A DNA stretch of 64,000 nucleotides from Selaginella moellendorffii (lineage: Eukaryota; Streptophyta; Lycopodiopsida; Selaginellales; Selaginellaceae), in contig NW_003314349.1 in assembly GCF_000143415.4 (NCBI RefSeq), positions 386,077-450,076 of the forward strand. The letters are read 5' to 3'. Position 1 is the stretch's first letter, and every line of letters begins with the position of its first letter. The notes under the pieces were generated by a model that was not told where the DNA came from, searched no databases, and worked only from the letters and a program-made list of their open reading frames with translations. A program made the translations under genes and the position numbers. Positions 10,010 through 20,288 of the stretch are shown here, in pieces.

Positions 10010-10604
10010 GTTCTTCCGGACGATGTGAATGACTATGTTTCATTGCAGCAGCATCTTCTGTCTCTAGGTCTTGTGCAACAAGGATCCCAGTTTTCTAGCT
10101 TGCAAGAGCTGCGATTTGGGTCTGCCGCTCCAGAGTTCTTCTGGTTTCCTTTCACCCAAGAACCTCTCACAAATGACTCAATGTATTATGTCATGATTCA
10201 AAGACCCTCTTCCTCAGGTATGATTTCCTCCTATTATCTCATCAGACTTTTGATGCTTGGAAACTTGTGGAGAGGGTGAAACAATCGGGGGTATCTGGAT
10301 GCATTCTGCTTATGGGGGTCAGTGGCTGTGGTAAAACTCATTAAGTCTACAATTATGGAGGTGCTGCTTGACGGGAGGCTTGGTACAGTGGTCTGTGTTG
10401 CAGGGACGAGCATCAGTGTCTTGCAGATAGAACTGGATAGTTATATCATGTCTGGTGTGGCCAAAATTGCAAATGGGCCCCTTGGATTCATAACAAGCTT
10501 TGACAAATGGGAGAGGGCAATGGATGTCTACAACTTCTGTGAAAAGTATTTGAAGATGCTTGGCATTACAGCAGCCAACTACAGCAGACTGTTTGAAAAG
10601 TGAG
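10010..10604 (+). pseudogene. Relic of a P-loop ATPase gene
   Basis: The 5' part reads DVNDYVSLQQHLLSLGLVQQ and PEFFWFPFTQEPL. A second frame gives SGVSGCILLMGVSGCGKT, a Walker A loop at about 10310-10335 with a stop codon shortly after it. A third frame continues STIMEVLLDGRLGTVVCVAG and ELDSYIMSGVAKIANGPLGF. The three frames join only through frameshifts. The Walker A context is reminiscent of P-loop domains of Crinkler-like proteins, but I cannot confirm that. The piece is cut off by the LINE copy that follows. Confidence 0.45.
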
Positions 10605-12925
10605 AGTGGTTTGCCAGTGAGAGTGGTTGTAGCTAGGAGCATCATCCTGCCTAGCATTTGGTACCACCTCTCAATTTGGCCTGTCCTCAAACACACTCTC
10701 AGAAAGGTATACACAATGGTTTGTAAGTATCTGTAGAGGGGCATGCTTGTCATGGGTAGGATCATGGCCAAGGTTGCATAGCAATCAACAGCACATCCAC
10801 AAGTTCTAAGAGGACTTGGAGTTATCGATCTGAGCAACATGGCAAAGGTGCTATAGTACAAAATCCTCCTTATGGGCCTCCAACCAGGTAACCAACCCTA
10901 GAGACTCATGTTCAGGCAGAGCTTGTTGGCAATCTGGCCTAGGCACAACACTCCAAGAGTGTGGGAGGAGGATCCACATTAGTTTTTTGTTGAAGGGCCG
11001 AAGCAAGCAGTTAAGGGTGGCACACTGGTTCAAGGGTTTCTCAAGCTATAGAGCGCATTTCTAGTCAATAGGGTAATGCCGGGGCGAGCAGAGGACTAGC
11101 TGAACCAGCCTCTATTCTTCAATGACCTCTTCAAAGTGTACCACTACACTATTTGGAGAAAGCTGCATGGCGAAGGCTTTTAAACTCTCAAGCAACTAAT
11201 GGGAGTTCTGGACAAGGATCGGAGGAAGACTACGAGGCGAATGCAGGTCTTTAACCTAGGACGGTGGAGGAAAGTCCACCTTGATCTTCTTCGCATCATC
11301 AGAGCGGTGAGTGAGGCGAAGAAAGGGCAGCTCTAGCCTAGGCATTGTCTCAAACCTGGAGACTTTGTGGCTTTGCAACAGGACATGGAGCAAGGAAGGG
11401 AATGAGTTAGCTTGGGGGCTTGGATACGAGCGTTTACAGCCCTAACACCAGCTTGGGAGGATGGCAATGTGGAGGTGTGGTTTGTTGTGTCTCTCGAACA
11501 AAATCTCAGACGTCCTTTTTGGGTTATGAGAGGTGACATGCTGCTACTAGTAGGAGATGAATAGGCCATGCCAATGGTTACGAATGACGAAGTCAAGGGT
11601 AGGATTCGAGTAGTATAACATGCTTTGAGGCAGTTGGTGGTGGTTCAATTGGTGGGCACACTAGAGTGGGATGGCATTCTCAAATGGTGGCAATAGCAAC
11701 TTATTGAGGATTTGGATTGAGACCCAACAGCACGGAAATGAGGAGCAAAGAGCTTCTTCTCGTTTGAAGTCATGGAAGCATGGGATGGTCTCTTGACCAG
11801 CAGGGAGGAGGCCTGAGGGGAGATCCCCAAGCTTTGGAAGAAATGGATCGAGCAAGGAGTTGAAGCAAATTAGGTGGTGGACAACATGTTTGTGTTCTGG
11901 AAACTATCAGTACAAGAGAAAGTCAAGGCCACCTCTTGGTTGGTGGCAAATAACGGGCTGCCAATAGAATAGCTATTCTGGGAGGAAGCATGCCGACGAT
12001 GCAAAGAGTGTGGCGAGCTAGAGATAGCGTGATATGCACTTTGGGAATGTGACATGGCAAGAGAGGTATGGCGATAGATCTTCAAGGCGACGCAAGAATT
12101 AGGAGACATTCTGGAATTCCAGTGCGAGGATCTGTGCTCCAAAGCCAATCGTTCCCGTGGACCACACCAAGCTTCCATCGCGATCACTCAATTCCAAGTT
12201 TTCATCTTCAGTGAAGTTAAAGTACGCCACTAGTTTGAGGGAGCTAGAGGTCCAGCCATTGGTCCAACGTGGAGGCACATCTGTTGTCACGGACAACACA
12301 GATGGAACATGCGAGTCTGGTGGGATGCAATAGGGGCTGAAGTCAAGATGTCAATCTGGGAGGCGATGGGCCATGAGCGATGGTCCATTTGGAGGGCGAC
12401 TGGAGTGCAAGCACTTTGGGAGCCATAGAACCATTGTCACTTCAATGGGCAACAAGCGAGGATATCAACAATGATGGCATCATGGTGGAGACTGACTCTT
12501 GTAGTGGTGTGTCTTCATTACACCACCCTAAAAGAGTGGGCGAAACCAAGACAACTTGAGGATTGGAGGTCTAGGTGGCTCCCATGCTTCAGCAAAATGG
12601 TAGGTGGTGAGATTTGCTAGCAATGGTGCCTCCTAGACTCTGTTCTACATTCAGCTCATCAGGGAGATTTGGACATCAACATGATTTGATTGAGATGACC
12701 ATGTCCACTTCTACTCCAGGACTAGGTCCAGCTACGACACTAGAGGATCACGTAGAGTAGCTCATTAAGAGGGCAACACGCCCAATTTTTTTATTAGTCC
12801 CATTGGGATATGGGGAATTTACATACACATTTAACAATCTCGCTGAATTGTAGCACCATGGGGTGTCTTTGACCCCAAACGCGTGAAATCCTAAATGCGC
12901 CTAAGTCCTAAACTATATGTGGTTT
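10605..12925 (+). mobile_element. LINE copy 1, 5'-truncated
   Basis: From about 10608 (GTTTGCCAGTGAGAGTGG) this stretch runs collinear and closely similar to about 22784-25000 of LINE copy 2. It lacks the endonuclease and most of the reverse transcriptase. The zinc-binding tail CKECGELE is recognisable near 12000. Small deletions exist, for example near 11140, where copy 2 has extra bases. Many stop codons occur in every frame. The 3' end is close to 12925, where copy 1 carries a degenerate CCTAAGTCCTAAAC tract matching the CCTAAATCCTAAACCC tail of copy 2. 5' truncation is usual for target-primed reverse transcription. Confidence 0.85.
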
Positions 12926-13715
12926 AAAAGCATCCAAGCAAGCCTCACCAGCTTTGCTTGGTTGCAAAAGCACATCCACCAAGTAAGCTTAAGTTCTTAC
13001 ACTGTTTCTTTTGTCTCCAAAAGAATCTAGTAAATTTAAACAAGAATCTACTAAAGTCGAACCTCTTTGCCAATGGCAGGCCAAGACAACTCCATACATT
13101 GGCTTTGGAACAGGAGAAATGAGCCACAATGCCCCTCACTCCCCTTGCATGGGTCTGGCATAGCAAGTCTCTAGGCTAGGCATTTGTATTAGCCTGTGTG
13201 TGTTGTGTCCCGCCGCCAGAGTGCCACAAAAATCCCCACCCAAAGCTGCTCACTGCCACTAAGAGTTTAGGAGCTAGCTTGAAATCTCCACTTAGCAGTC
13301 TTTCTGGCGTCTAATGTAGCCCAACTCCCCTAATTTGGGTTTGGCATGGCAAATCCCTCACAAAAGCTTTTTACCCCCCTTTGGTGTGTTGCCTTGGCAC
13401 CACTAAACTATCACCAAAAATGCCATGGGAATACTCTCTGCCACTCAAAGCACCTAAGCTGCTTAGACATTGCCACAACATTGCCAAAAATCCACCCAAT
13501 CTGCAACTTGGAGAACAAAAATGCTGCCCACTCACACTTGTATTTTCTTTCCCCTCTTGCCTATCCTCCACCGTCAGATCCTCTTGATCTAGTGGCCCAC
13601 AACACTCAAACATTGAGTGCAAAAAATTCTCAGTCCCTACACTTAGATTTTTTGTCTTTTGTGAGTATCGAGGAAGGAGCAATGGGAGAAAGCATGTGAG
13701 CATGACAACTGTGTT
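12926..13715. other. Non-coding C-rich leader-like region
   Basis: Contains loosely repeated phrases such as GGTCTGGCATAGCAAG (about 13150) and GGTTTGGCATGGCAAA (about 13339), and many CCACAA/CCACC stretches. Reading frames in it show no family motif. It may be the untranslated 5' part of the Penelope-like element that follows. Confidence 0.35.
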
Positions 13716-16700
13716 TTGAGCTTGCTAGACTACGGTTTAGGGTTTGGCTTGCCCTCTCCTCTTCTATCGAGGAAGGGCTTTTTCATTTTCTTGTCTGGGG
13801 CTAACCCCAAGCTGCCACAGCAGCTCGGCCCTACCAACAGCAGCAGCCGTCAACACAGCAGTGCTAGCTACAACAGCAGCCAGCAGCCTACCAATGCCGG
13901 GCTGCTCCAGCCGGCCAACCAGCCGCATCATGGCCAGCTGCCCGCAGTTGCCACACCCACCCACGACTCGCTGCCCAACACGTCGTGGCTTGGCCCTGCC
14001 TAGCAGCGCCAAGCAGCATCATAAGCCACCACACACTGCTGCACATTGCCTAGGGCTGCCCCACACGTGCCAAGCACCACCTAGTGACACACGATACTAC
14101 CCTGTACTGCCCAGTACCGCCCAGTGCTGCGTAGCACTACGCAGCGTCCTTAGCACCGTGGTTGTCCCTAGCATTGCAGCTGTGACAAGTGACGCCCGGT
14201 CATTGCCACCTTTGCCACCTACTGTTCTAGTGCCTATACTAGACAGTCATGACAACATGGACCCCTCACTGCTCATGCCATCAAGGCCAGTAGCACCAGG
14301 GAGCTCTAGCCACGCCATGACTGCAGTAGAAGCAGTTCTTGCTCCAGCTCCACCAGCTCCAATGCCCACGGCAAGCATGTCTTGCTTAGTATTTGAGTTC
14401 AGAACCATGTCACAAACAACCTCGACACGTGAGCATTCTCAGCTTTTTGCTGAGGCCATCTACGACGAACATGTGTCGCACCAACCACTCTCACCGTACC
14501 TTAAGCAAGTTCTAGACACTAGACATGCGTTGTGGCTCCGCACAATGCATGTCATCACGGCTCACATCGAGATGCACATGGAGAACTTGGAGCAAGATGA
14601 CACTCTCTTCAGTGTTGCCAACTTCTTCTACAACGAGGTGTTGCATTCGGCATTGCAGCAACTTCCCCCCACCTCCTTTGACACGGCCACACCATAGAAT
14701 TCCTCGGACTCTATGGCTTGCAGCCCTGACATGAGCAGGCTGCAGCAAAGTACGTGACATATTCCATAGTCTACTGAACAAGAGCACTATGTGGCAAACA
14801 CTACAACATCACCTGTGGCCAACTATGGCAACCTGATGTCAGAGCAAGAGGTTTCCCAGGCAGAGGGCACTGAGGACGTGGAGCATGTGGAACATGCTGC
14901 TGGCAATACCTCTACGTCCAGCCAACATGCCAGTTCCTCATGCCAAACTTGCCACATGCACTTCGAGCCCCATGCCATCAGAGAGACCTGCTCTTTCTAT
15001 GTCAATAACTTTCCATATCGCTACGTCAGATCTCAATTCCAAGATGTGTTTGAGTCCCTCCTAAGGGACCATGAAGCCTACCCGCATGGGGTCCTCTTTG
15101 CCAACCCTGGCCCTTCAACCGCAAAGCTGGATGCTACAGCGATGAGACGGATTTTCCCACCACCTATGGTGCTGAATCCCATACCATCACCACCCACCAT
15201 GGGAGCAGAGCAGTGACCCCCATCGGAGAGAGGATTTCCAAGACCTGGCTCACTACAACAGCCTCCTCACCTATGATGCATGGCTCTGCCTCATGGCTTG
15301 TCTAGCCCACCATGTCCCACCGACAGGAGCAGCCGGTGTCTACACCTCCACGCTTGACACCTTTGCCACAGACTCGACGAGCATCTCCTCACGCTTCGAT
15401 GCTAGAACGGCCATCCACACCTCGCTCCCCAGAGGCTGGACTGCCACCCCCGGCACCATGGGCCTCACCAGCACAACAGACACCCTCGACACATACGACA
15501 TAGATGCATGCTTCTCAGTGTGTAGTGTCACAGGAGCAGTGACATCCTCCCCTTGCTCTAGTGGACCCTCTGGTTGCTCCGCCACTGCAAGACTGCTTAG
15601 TAGCACAAAGGACATGCACAGATGCTGAGGCCATCCCTCTCTAGCCAAAGCAACGCTCAGGAAAGCCAGCCCTAGGATGTACGTCTGAGCCACCAGTTGC
15701 GCCACCTCTGCCACTGGCCATTGGAGTAGAAGATGGCTACATGCTTGGAGGCTTCAAGAACATCGATGGAGCCTTCAACAGCATCCTAGCAAGCTCCCTA
15801 CAAGAATTTTTGCAGGAGTACAACACTCTAGTGTTGTCAAGATCAGCTCTCCAGGAGCTTAAGGACCTGAAAGAGCAGAAGAAACACCCACAGTCGCTCT
15901 GTGCATGCCCACTAAAGCTCAAGGTATCTCGTCATGCTCAGGATGGCCTCAAGAGCAGAATTGTTGAGGTGCATGAGCACTATCTCACGGAGCTGCATGA
16001 CATTCTCATTAAGGCTTGCCAAGACAAGATTGAGACACTCCAGAAGCTAGTCTCCTTGGGCCTCAAGGATCTCTTTCGCAATCGACTCAAGGATCTTGTG
16101 ACTTCAACACTCAGCTACTGTGGCGCCACGGAGCATGACTCTGTGTACCACCACCTGCTTGCACACAAACAATGATGCGCTCTCAAGTTTGACACTAAGA
16201 CATTATTCTTCATGGCCATCAAGGGAATTGAGCACCACATGCAGGCAACGGCGACGCAATGTCTAGAGGAAGCCATCAATATGGCAAACGCCTCTGTAGA
16301 CACCCTCCCCAAGGAGCAGACCATCACAGAGGTCGTGAACAACGTAGTCACCAAGGCCTTCCAAAGCCAGCGACATGCAACGCTGTCAAATGCAGGAAAA
16401 AAGAAGAGGAAGTGAGAGGAGAAGAAGAAAACGCGAGAGTAATGTGATGGCACACCGGGTAAGCATGCACAGGACCCAAACAAGAGACACCACATCTCCT
16501 TTGCCGCTCACTTTGATGAAGCTGAATCCTAGTCTGCAACACCAGCTCGCAGCAATCAGGGAAACAGACAGCAGCGGAGCGAGGCTACTGGGACTCCTCC
16601 CACCCATTTTGCTGCCTTGACTTCTTCTTCAAGGGGGACTCCATGCTAGACATCTCCAACTCAAAGTGGTTCCCACGAAAAGAACGCTGGACATGATGGC

Positions 16701-17617
16701 CCTTGCCATTCCGGCGCAACAGCTCCCCGCAGTAGCGCCCATGCTCCACCACAACGGCACAGGTCGTCTCAGGTCCCCAGCGACCACGAGGACTTTCACC
16801 GACCAGAGGCAGCAAGGGAACTCACACACGCAGCCCTTCACCTTGCCCTGGGCAAAGCCCGACCCTTGCCAGCCACAGGAGCAGGACCTCAAGACTACTA
16901 GTCACCATTGACCAGTCTGTCTAAGGCCATCCTTGACATTGCGGGACAACAGCCAGTCTCGAAGTTTGAGAATCGAGTGGAGACCGGAGCCATACACAAC
17001 CTCTCAACTAGGGCTCTCTCGGCTGCCAAGATCCGTCTCCTCTCCCTTGGCTTAAGGTACATCCTGAACCCAGCACTGCTTAGAGCCCTACAGATTGTGG
17101 AAAGCTCTAATGCTCTCTGCCGAGCCGTTTGACTCTGTCACCTCTTCAAGGACGACGACTCAGCCCTGCCAAAGTTTCAAGAACCGAACCCAAGCTTCGA
17201 GCCGCCTCCAGCAGCAAAGCCTATGGAATGACACCTTGCGCACATATGAGGCAACCTACTCCACAAGCTCAAAGGAGCACACAAGCCTTGCTCCTTCACT
17301 CATGGCTGGAAGAAGTGTGCTCTCCACTCTCTCACGACAGACACATCCATCATCATCAAGCCCGCGGATAAAAATCTTGGAGCGGTAATCCTGGATCGCA
17401 ATTGGTAGACTAAGGAGGCTCTCCGCCAGCTGAACAACCCACTCGTTTATGTGAAGGTCCCCTCTGTGCCATCCAAAATCCTCCAGGAGCGCCTCACTGA
17501 GCTCATCACAAAGCACCGCAGTTGGAATTAAGTCCCACAGAGGTGGGAGACTGGCTGATGTGCCACAGGAACACATCCTTCCCAGAGGGCGTCACCATTG
17601 GTGACTACAAGACATGC
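13716..17617 (+). mobile_element. Decayed Penelope-like retroelement (5' portion and start of RT)
   Basis: A chain of plus-strand frames broken by stops. First comes a Pro/Ala/Ser-rich part (13744-14697, 14791-15216). Next is a charged, probably coiled-coil part (15741-16415) with SRSALQELKDLKEQKK and DKIETLQKLVSLGLKDLFRN, ending in the basic GKKKRK. The last part reads AIHNLSTRALSAAKIRLLSL and, across a frameshift, IIIKPADKNLGAVILDRNW with TKEALRQLNNPLVYV (about 17345-17460). The NLS....LLS.G and KPADKNLG..(V/L)DR.W blocks are what I know from the N-terminal thumb and RT1 region of Penelope-like elements. The catalytic RT core is not seen before the hAT insertion at 17626. Whether a GIY-YIG endonuclease existed cannot be judged. 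Confidence 0.6.
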
Positions 17618-17625
17618 ATGGGAAG
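17618..17625. repeat. Left 8-bp target-site duplication of the hAT element
   Basis: ATGGGAAG directly abuts the left terminal inverted repeat. It matches ATGGAGAG at 20197-20204 in 6 of 8 positions. Eight bp is the diagnostic duplication length of hAT elements. Confidence 0.65.
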
Positions 17626-20196
17626 CATACTTGCATTTGAACATTCGAACACAATCGGATTTGAACGGGTATCGAACATTTAATAGCCGTTTAGCTTTTT
17701 TTTGAACGGGTATAATGGTTTTCAGTTTTAATATAATTAAAAAATTATTAACTGTTACTAAATAAAGTTTAACATAATATAATATAGGTTTAATCTAATC
17801 TTCATCCTCCGAATCTAGAACATCATCACCACTAGCAACATCGTCATCAGGTTGTTGAAGAAGTTCTTCAACAACCTCCTGAAGTGCAAGGATCCTTTGC
17901 CACTGAGGCTCAAGCTCAAGGTTATCAAGATCATGCTCGATAAGCCTCAAACTCCCGGACTCAATCTTCTGTACGACACGCATATTTGTGTGCACAAAAA
18001 CCAGCTTCTCTGAGTTTTTGGAGAGCAATTGAGACCTCCTCTTCGTCTGGATCATGCTCCATGAGCTCTAGTTTCACTTGCATGGTGAAGCACAAACTGG
18101 CTGACTCAAGATCTGTAAAGCAAGCCTTTGAAGTTCTGGTATGCCTGCACCAAAGTTGCTCCACCAACTCACCAGGTGTTTCCGGTTCTCCATCTATACA
18201 AGAGAATCAGTCTCAAAAGTTGACAAACAAACAGTTTATACACACTTGCTTTGCTGCCTCCGAAGAGAACAAACGGCCAAGTTGTTGATGGAAACTCTGA
18301 AACTTGTGCAATAGCTTGTGTTGAAGTCCTCGATCTCCTTTGTAATACAACTCTAGGTACTCCACAAAATCTTCCTGAGCCTCCTGGTCGAGAGGGAGAT
18401 GAAGAAAAGCTAGGTTCAGAACAAAAGTAGCTCCATGCAAGATCGAATGCATCTGGAACCAACGAGCTGCTTTCCGACCTCCCTCGCCATGATCCTCCAT
18501 CATGAACCTGTTGATCTCCTCGACCTCTTCCTCAACTAAAATCCCAGTCTCAACAGCCTCTGAAAGCTTCTCATTCATCCGGTCCATAGCCTCAAAAATG
18601 AGACCGGAAGTTGCCCCCTCCCAGTCCGCAAGCTTCAAGACCTTGAGGAGCGGTTCAAGCAGCACCAACAAGTGCTGGCATCTAGTCCAGAAAGAGTTCG
18701 AAGTCTCTTCTAAGATCTGAGTTCAAATGTGCTAGGCTTTGGCAGTCTTCGTGACGTCCAATCACCGCCACTCGGAGCTCACAACCATCTCCTTCAATGC
18801 CTCCAAGGTCGTCAGATTTAGGAGCTGAGACATCACTAAAAACATGTAAGCGAACCTTGTGCTTGTCAGCTTGATGAGATCCCAATTGCTCAGCTTCCGA
18901 AACAAAGCTAGAACACGAGGTTTTTTGGTGATAAAAGTTACCACCTCGTTGCAGCCTTTCACCAGTGGTTTTACCCACGACAAGCTCCCGATGTCTTCGA
19001 AGAGAAGGTCCAAGACGTGGCACACACACCGGCTGTGGAGAATGTGAGGATACTCAGCCGTCATGAGTTCTCCCATCTGCACATAGTTTGATGCATTGTC
19101 AATGATCACCTGAACAACGTTTTCTTCGCCAACTTCTTGAATCACTTTTTTCAGCTTGACCCAAATCCACTCTCCCGTCTTTGTCCTGCCCTTGGAATCT
19201 ACAGACTTCCAGAAAACCAAACCTTGGACGTTGGAGGCCATGAAGTTGATCAAGGATCGGCTACGGTTGTCAGACCGGCCATCAGTGACGATGCTAACTC
19301 TATATCTTCTCCACCCCTCATGGATTGGATCAAGTTGAGCATTGACACTATCATAAAGCTTCTTCAGCTGTGTACTCTGCAACTTCTCATATCCCATCAT
19401 CTGTGCAAGAGCTCCAGGGCCGAAGTCGATAGCAGCTTGAAGCAACTTCCTCAGATTTGGCCTCTGAATGGTGTTGAAAGGGATATTTTCAACATAGAAG
19501 AACTCAGCCACGGCATCATCTAGACATTGAACCTTTGCAGACTTCATCATCTTTTGAATGTCACCATCCAGTGCCGGTGCAGCACTTCGTTTAAGATTGC
19601 TGCTCCCGGAAAGTGGAACGCCACCACTGCTCGCCTCGCCCAGCCCTCCAGTAGCCCCACCACTTGCCCCGCAGTTGGCACCACCGCTCACCTCACCGAC
19701 CTCAGTCTCGTGAGCTAAGGCAAGTCTCTCTTGGGGACTTGTTGCAATCATGGAGCTCTTTTTGAGCTCCACACGATTAAAAGATGCCCAAGCCTTGTTC
19801 ACCACCTCTAATGGCACCTGTCCTGTACAAATCTCTACATTCCTTCCTTTCACACCTCCAAGATGAGCGCAAACTTGTTCAGCTGCACTAGTGTAAGTAT
19901 TCGAGCAATACTTACACTTCCATGGACTCACGCCGTGGCTTGTCTCAGATGTCGGCCTTAATTTCAGAACATGAGCCTAGCTCCAGCATGGCTGCTTTCC
20001 TCCCCCCATCCCGGACTTACCTTAGCGCTTTCGGATCCCGCGAACCCTGATTTTACATGAACCCTAATCCTAAGTAAAAGAAAGCATATTCTTTAGGGTT
20101 TTTTAAAAATATTCTTGGTGTTTAAATGCTGTTTTAAACACCATATTATACACGAAGGTGTTTTTTATTAATCATACCCGTTCGAATGCAAGTATG
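17626..20196 (-). mobile_element. hAT-family DNA transposon, about 2.57 kb
   Basis: The ends are inverted copies: left CATACTTGCATTTGAAC at 17626, right (read on minus from 20196) CATACTTGCATTCGAAC, 16 of 17 identical. The subterminal motif GAACGGGTAT occurs at 17663 and 17704 on plus and at 20174-20183 on minus. The element carries a minus-strand transposase pseudogene. It is flanked by imperfect 8-bp duplications and interrupts the Penelope-like sequence, so it is the younger insertion. Confidence 0.9.
17795..19931 (-). pseudogene. hAT transposase, inactivated
   Basis: The intact front half (18762-19931, 389 codons) starts MSPWKCKYCSNTYTSAAEQV, a BED-type zinc finger (CKYC, then AHLGG and a later C). 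It continues with the DUF659 region: IPFNTIQRPNLRKLLQAAID, RVSIVTDGRSDNRSRSLINF with a candidate catalytic Asp, VVQVIIDNASNYVQMGEL with a second, and HILHSRCVCHVLDLLFEDI. Three in-frame stops lie between about 18672 and 18764, then the same frame reopens (18213-18671) with LEPLLKVLKLADWEGATSGL and FEAMDRMNEKL. The C-terminal dimerisation part, WWSNFGAGIPELQRLALQIL, and then KRRSQLLSKNSEKLVFVHTN at 17795-18055 need further frameshifts. The protein cannot be made whole, so the copy is non-autonomous today. Confidence 0.9.
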
Positions 20197-20204
20197 ATGG
20201 AGAG
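20197..20204. repeat. Right 8-bp target-site duplication of the hAT element
   Basis: ATGGAGAG follows the right end of the element and pairs with ATGGGAAG at 17618-17625 (6 of 8 identical). The mismatches fit the visible age of the insertion. Confidence 0.65.
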
Positions 20205-20288
20205 TGCCATCACTGAGTGGACGGGCTTTGTGAAATACAATGTTTGAGGCTTCTCTTGGACAAAGCATAGGGGGAAGATGATTGCGGT
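20205..20288 (+). mobile_element. Short continuation of the pre-hAT host sequence
   Basis: If the hAT element and one target copy are skipped, a plus frame from before the insertion (WLMCHRNTSFPEGVTIGD) continues across the site into ESAITEWTGFVKYNV before a stop. The Penelope-like sequence therefore seems to resume here, until the LINE begins at about 20289. Confidence 0.35.

Noticed and set aside
13744-14697. 317-codon Pro/Ala-rich frame as a cell-wall (extensin-like) gene
   Set aside because: No signal peptide and no SPPPP repeat; it sits collinear with other broken frames leading into Penelope-like motifs, so it is better read as part of that element.
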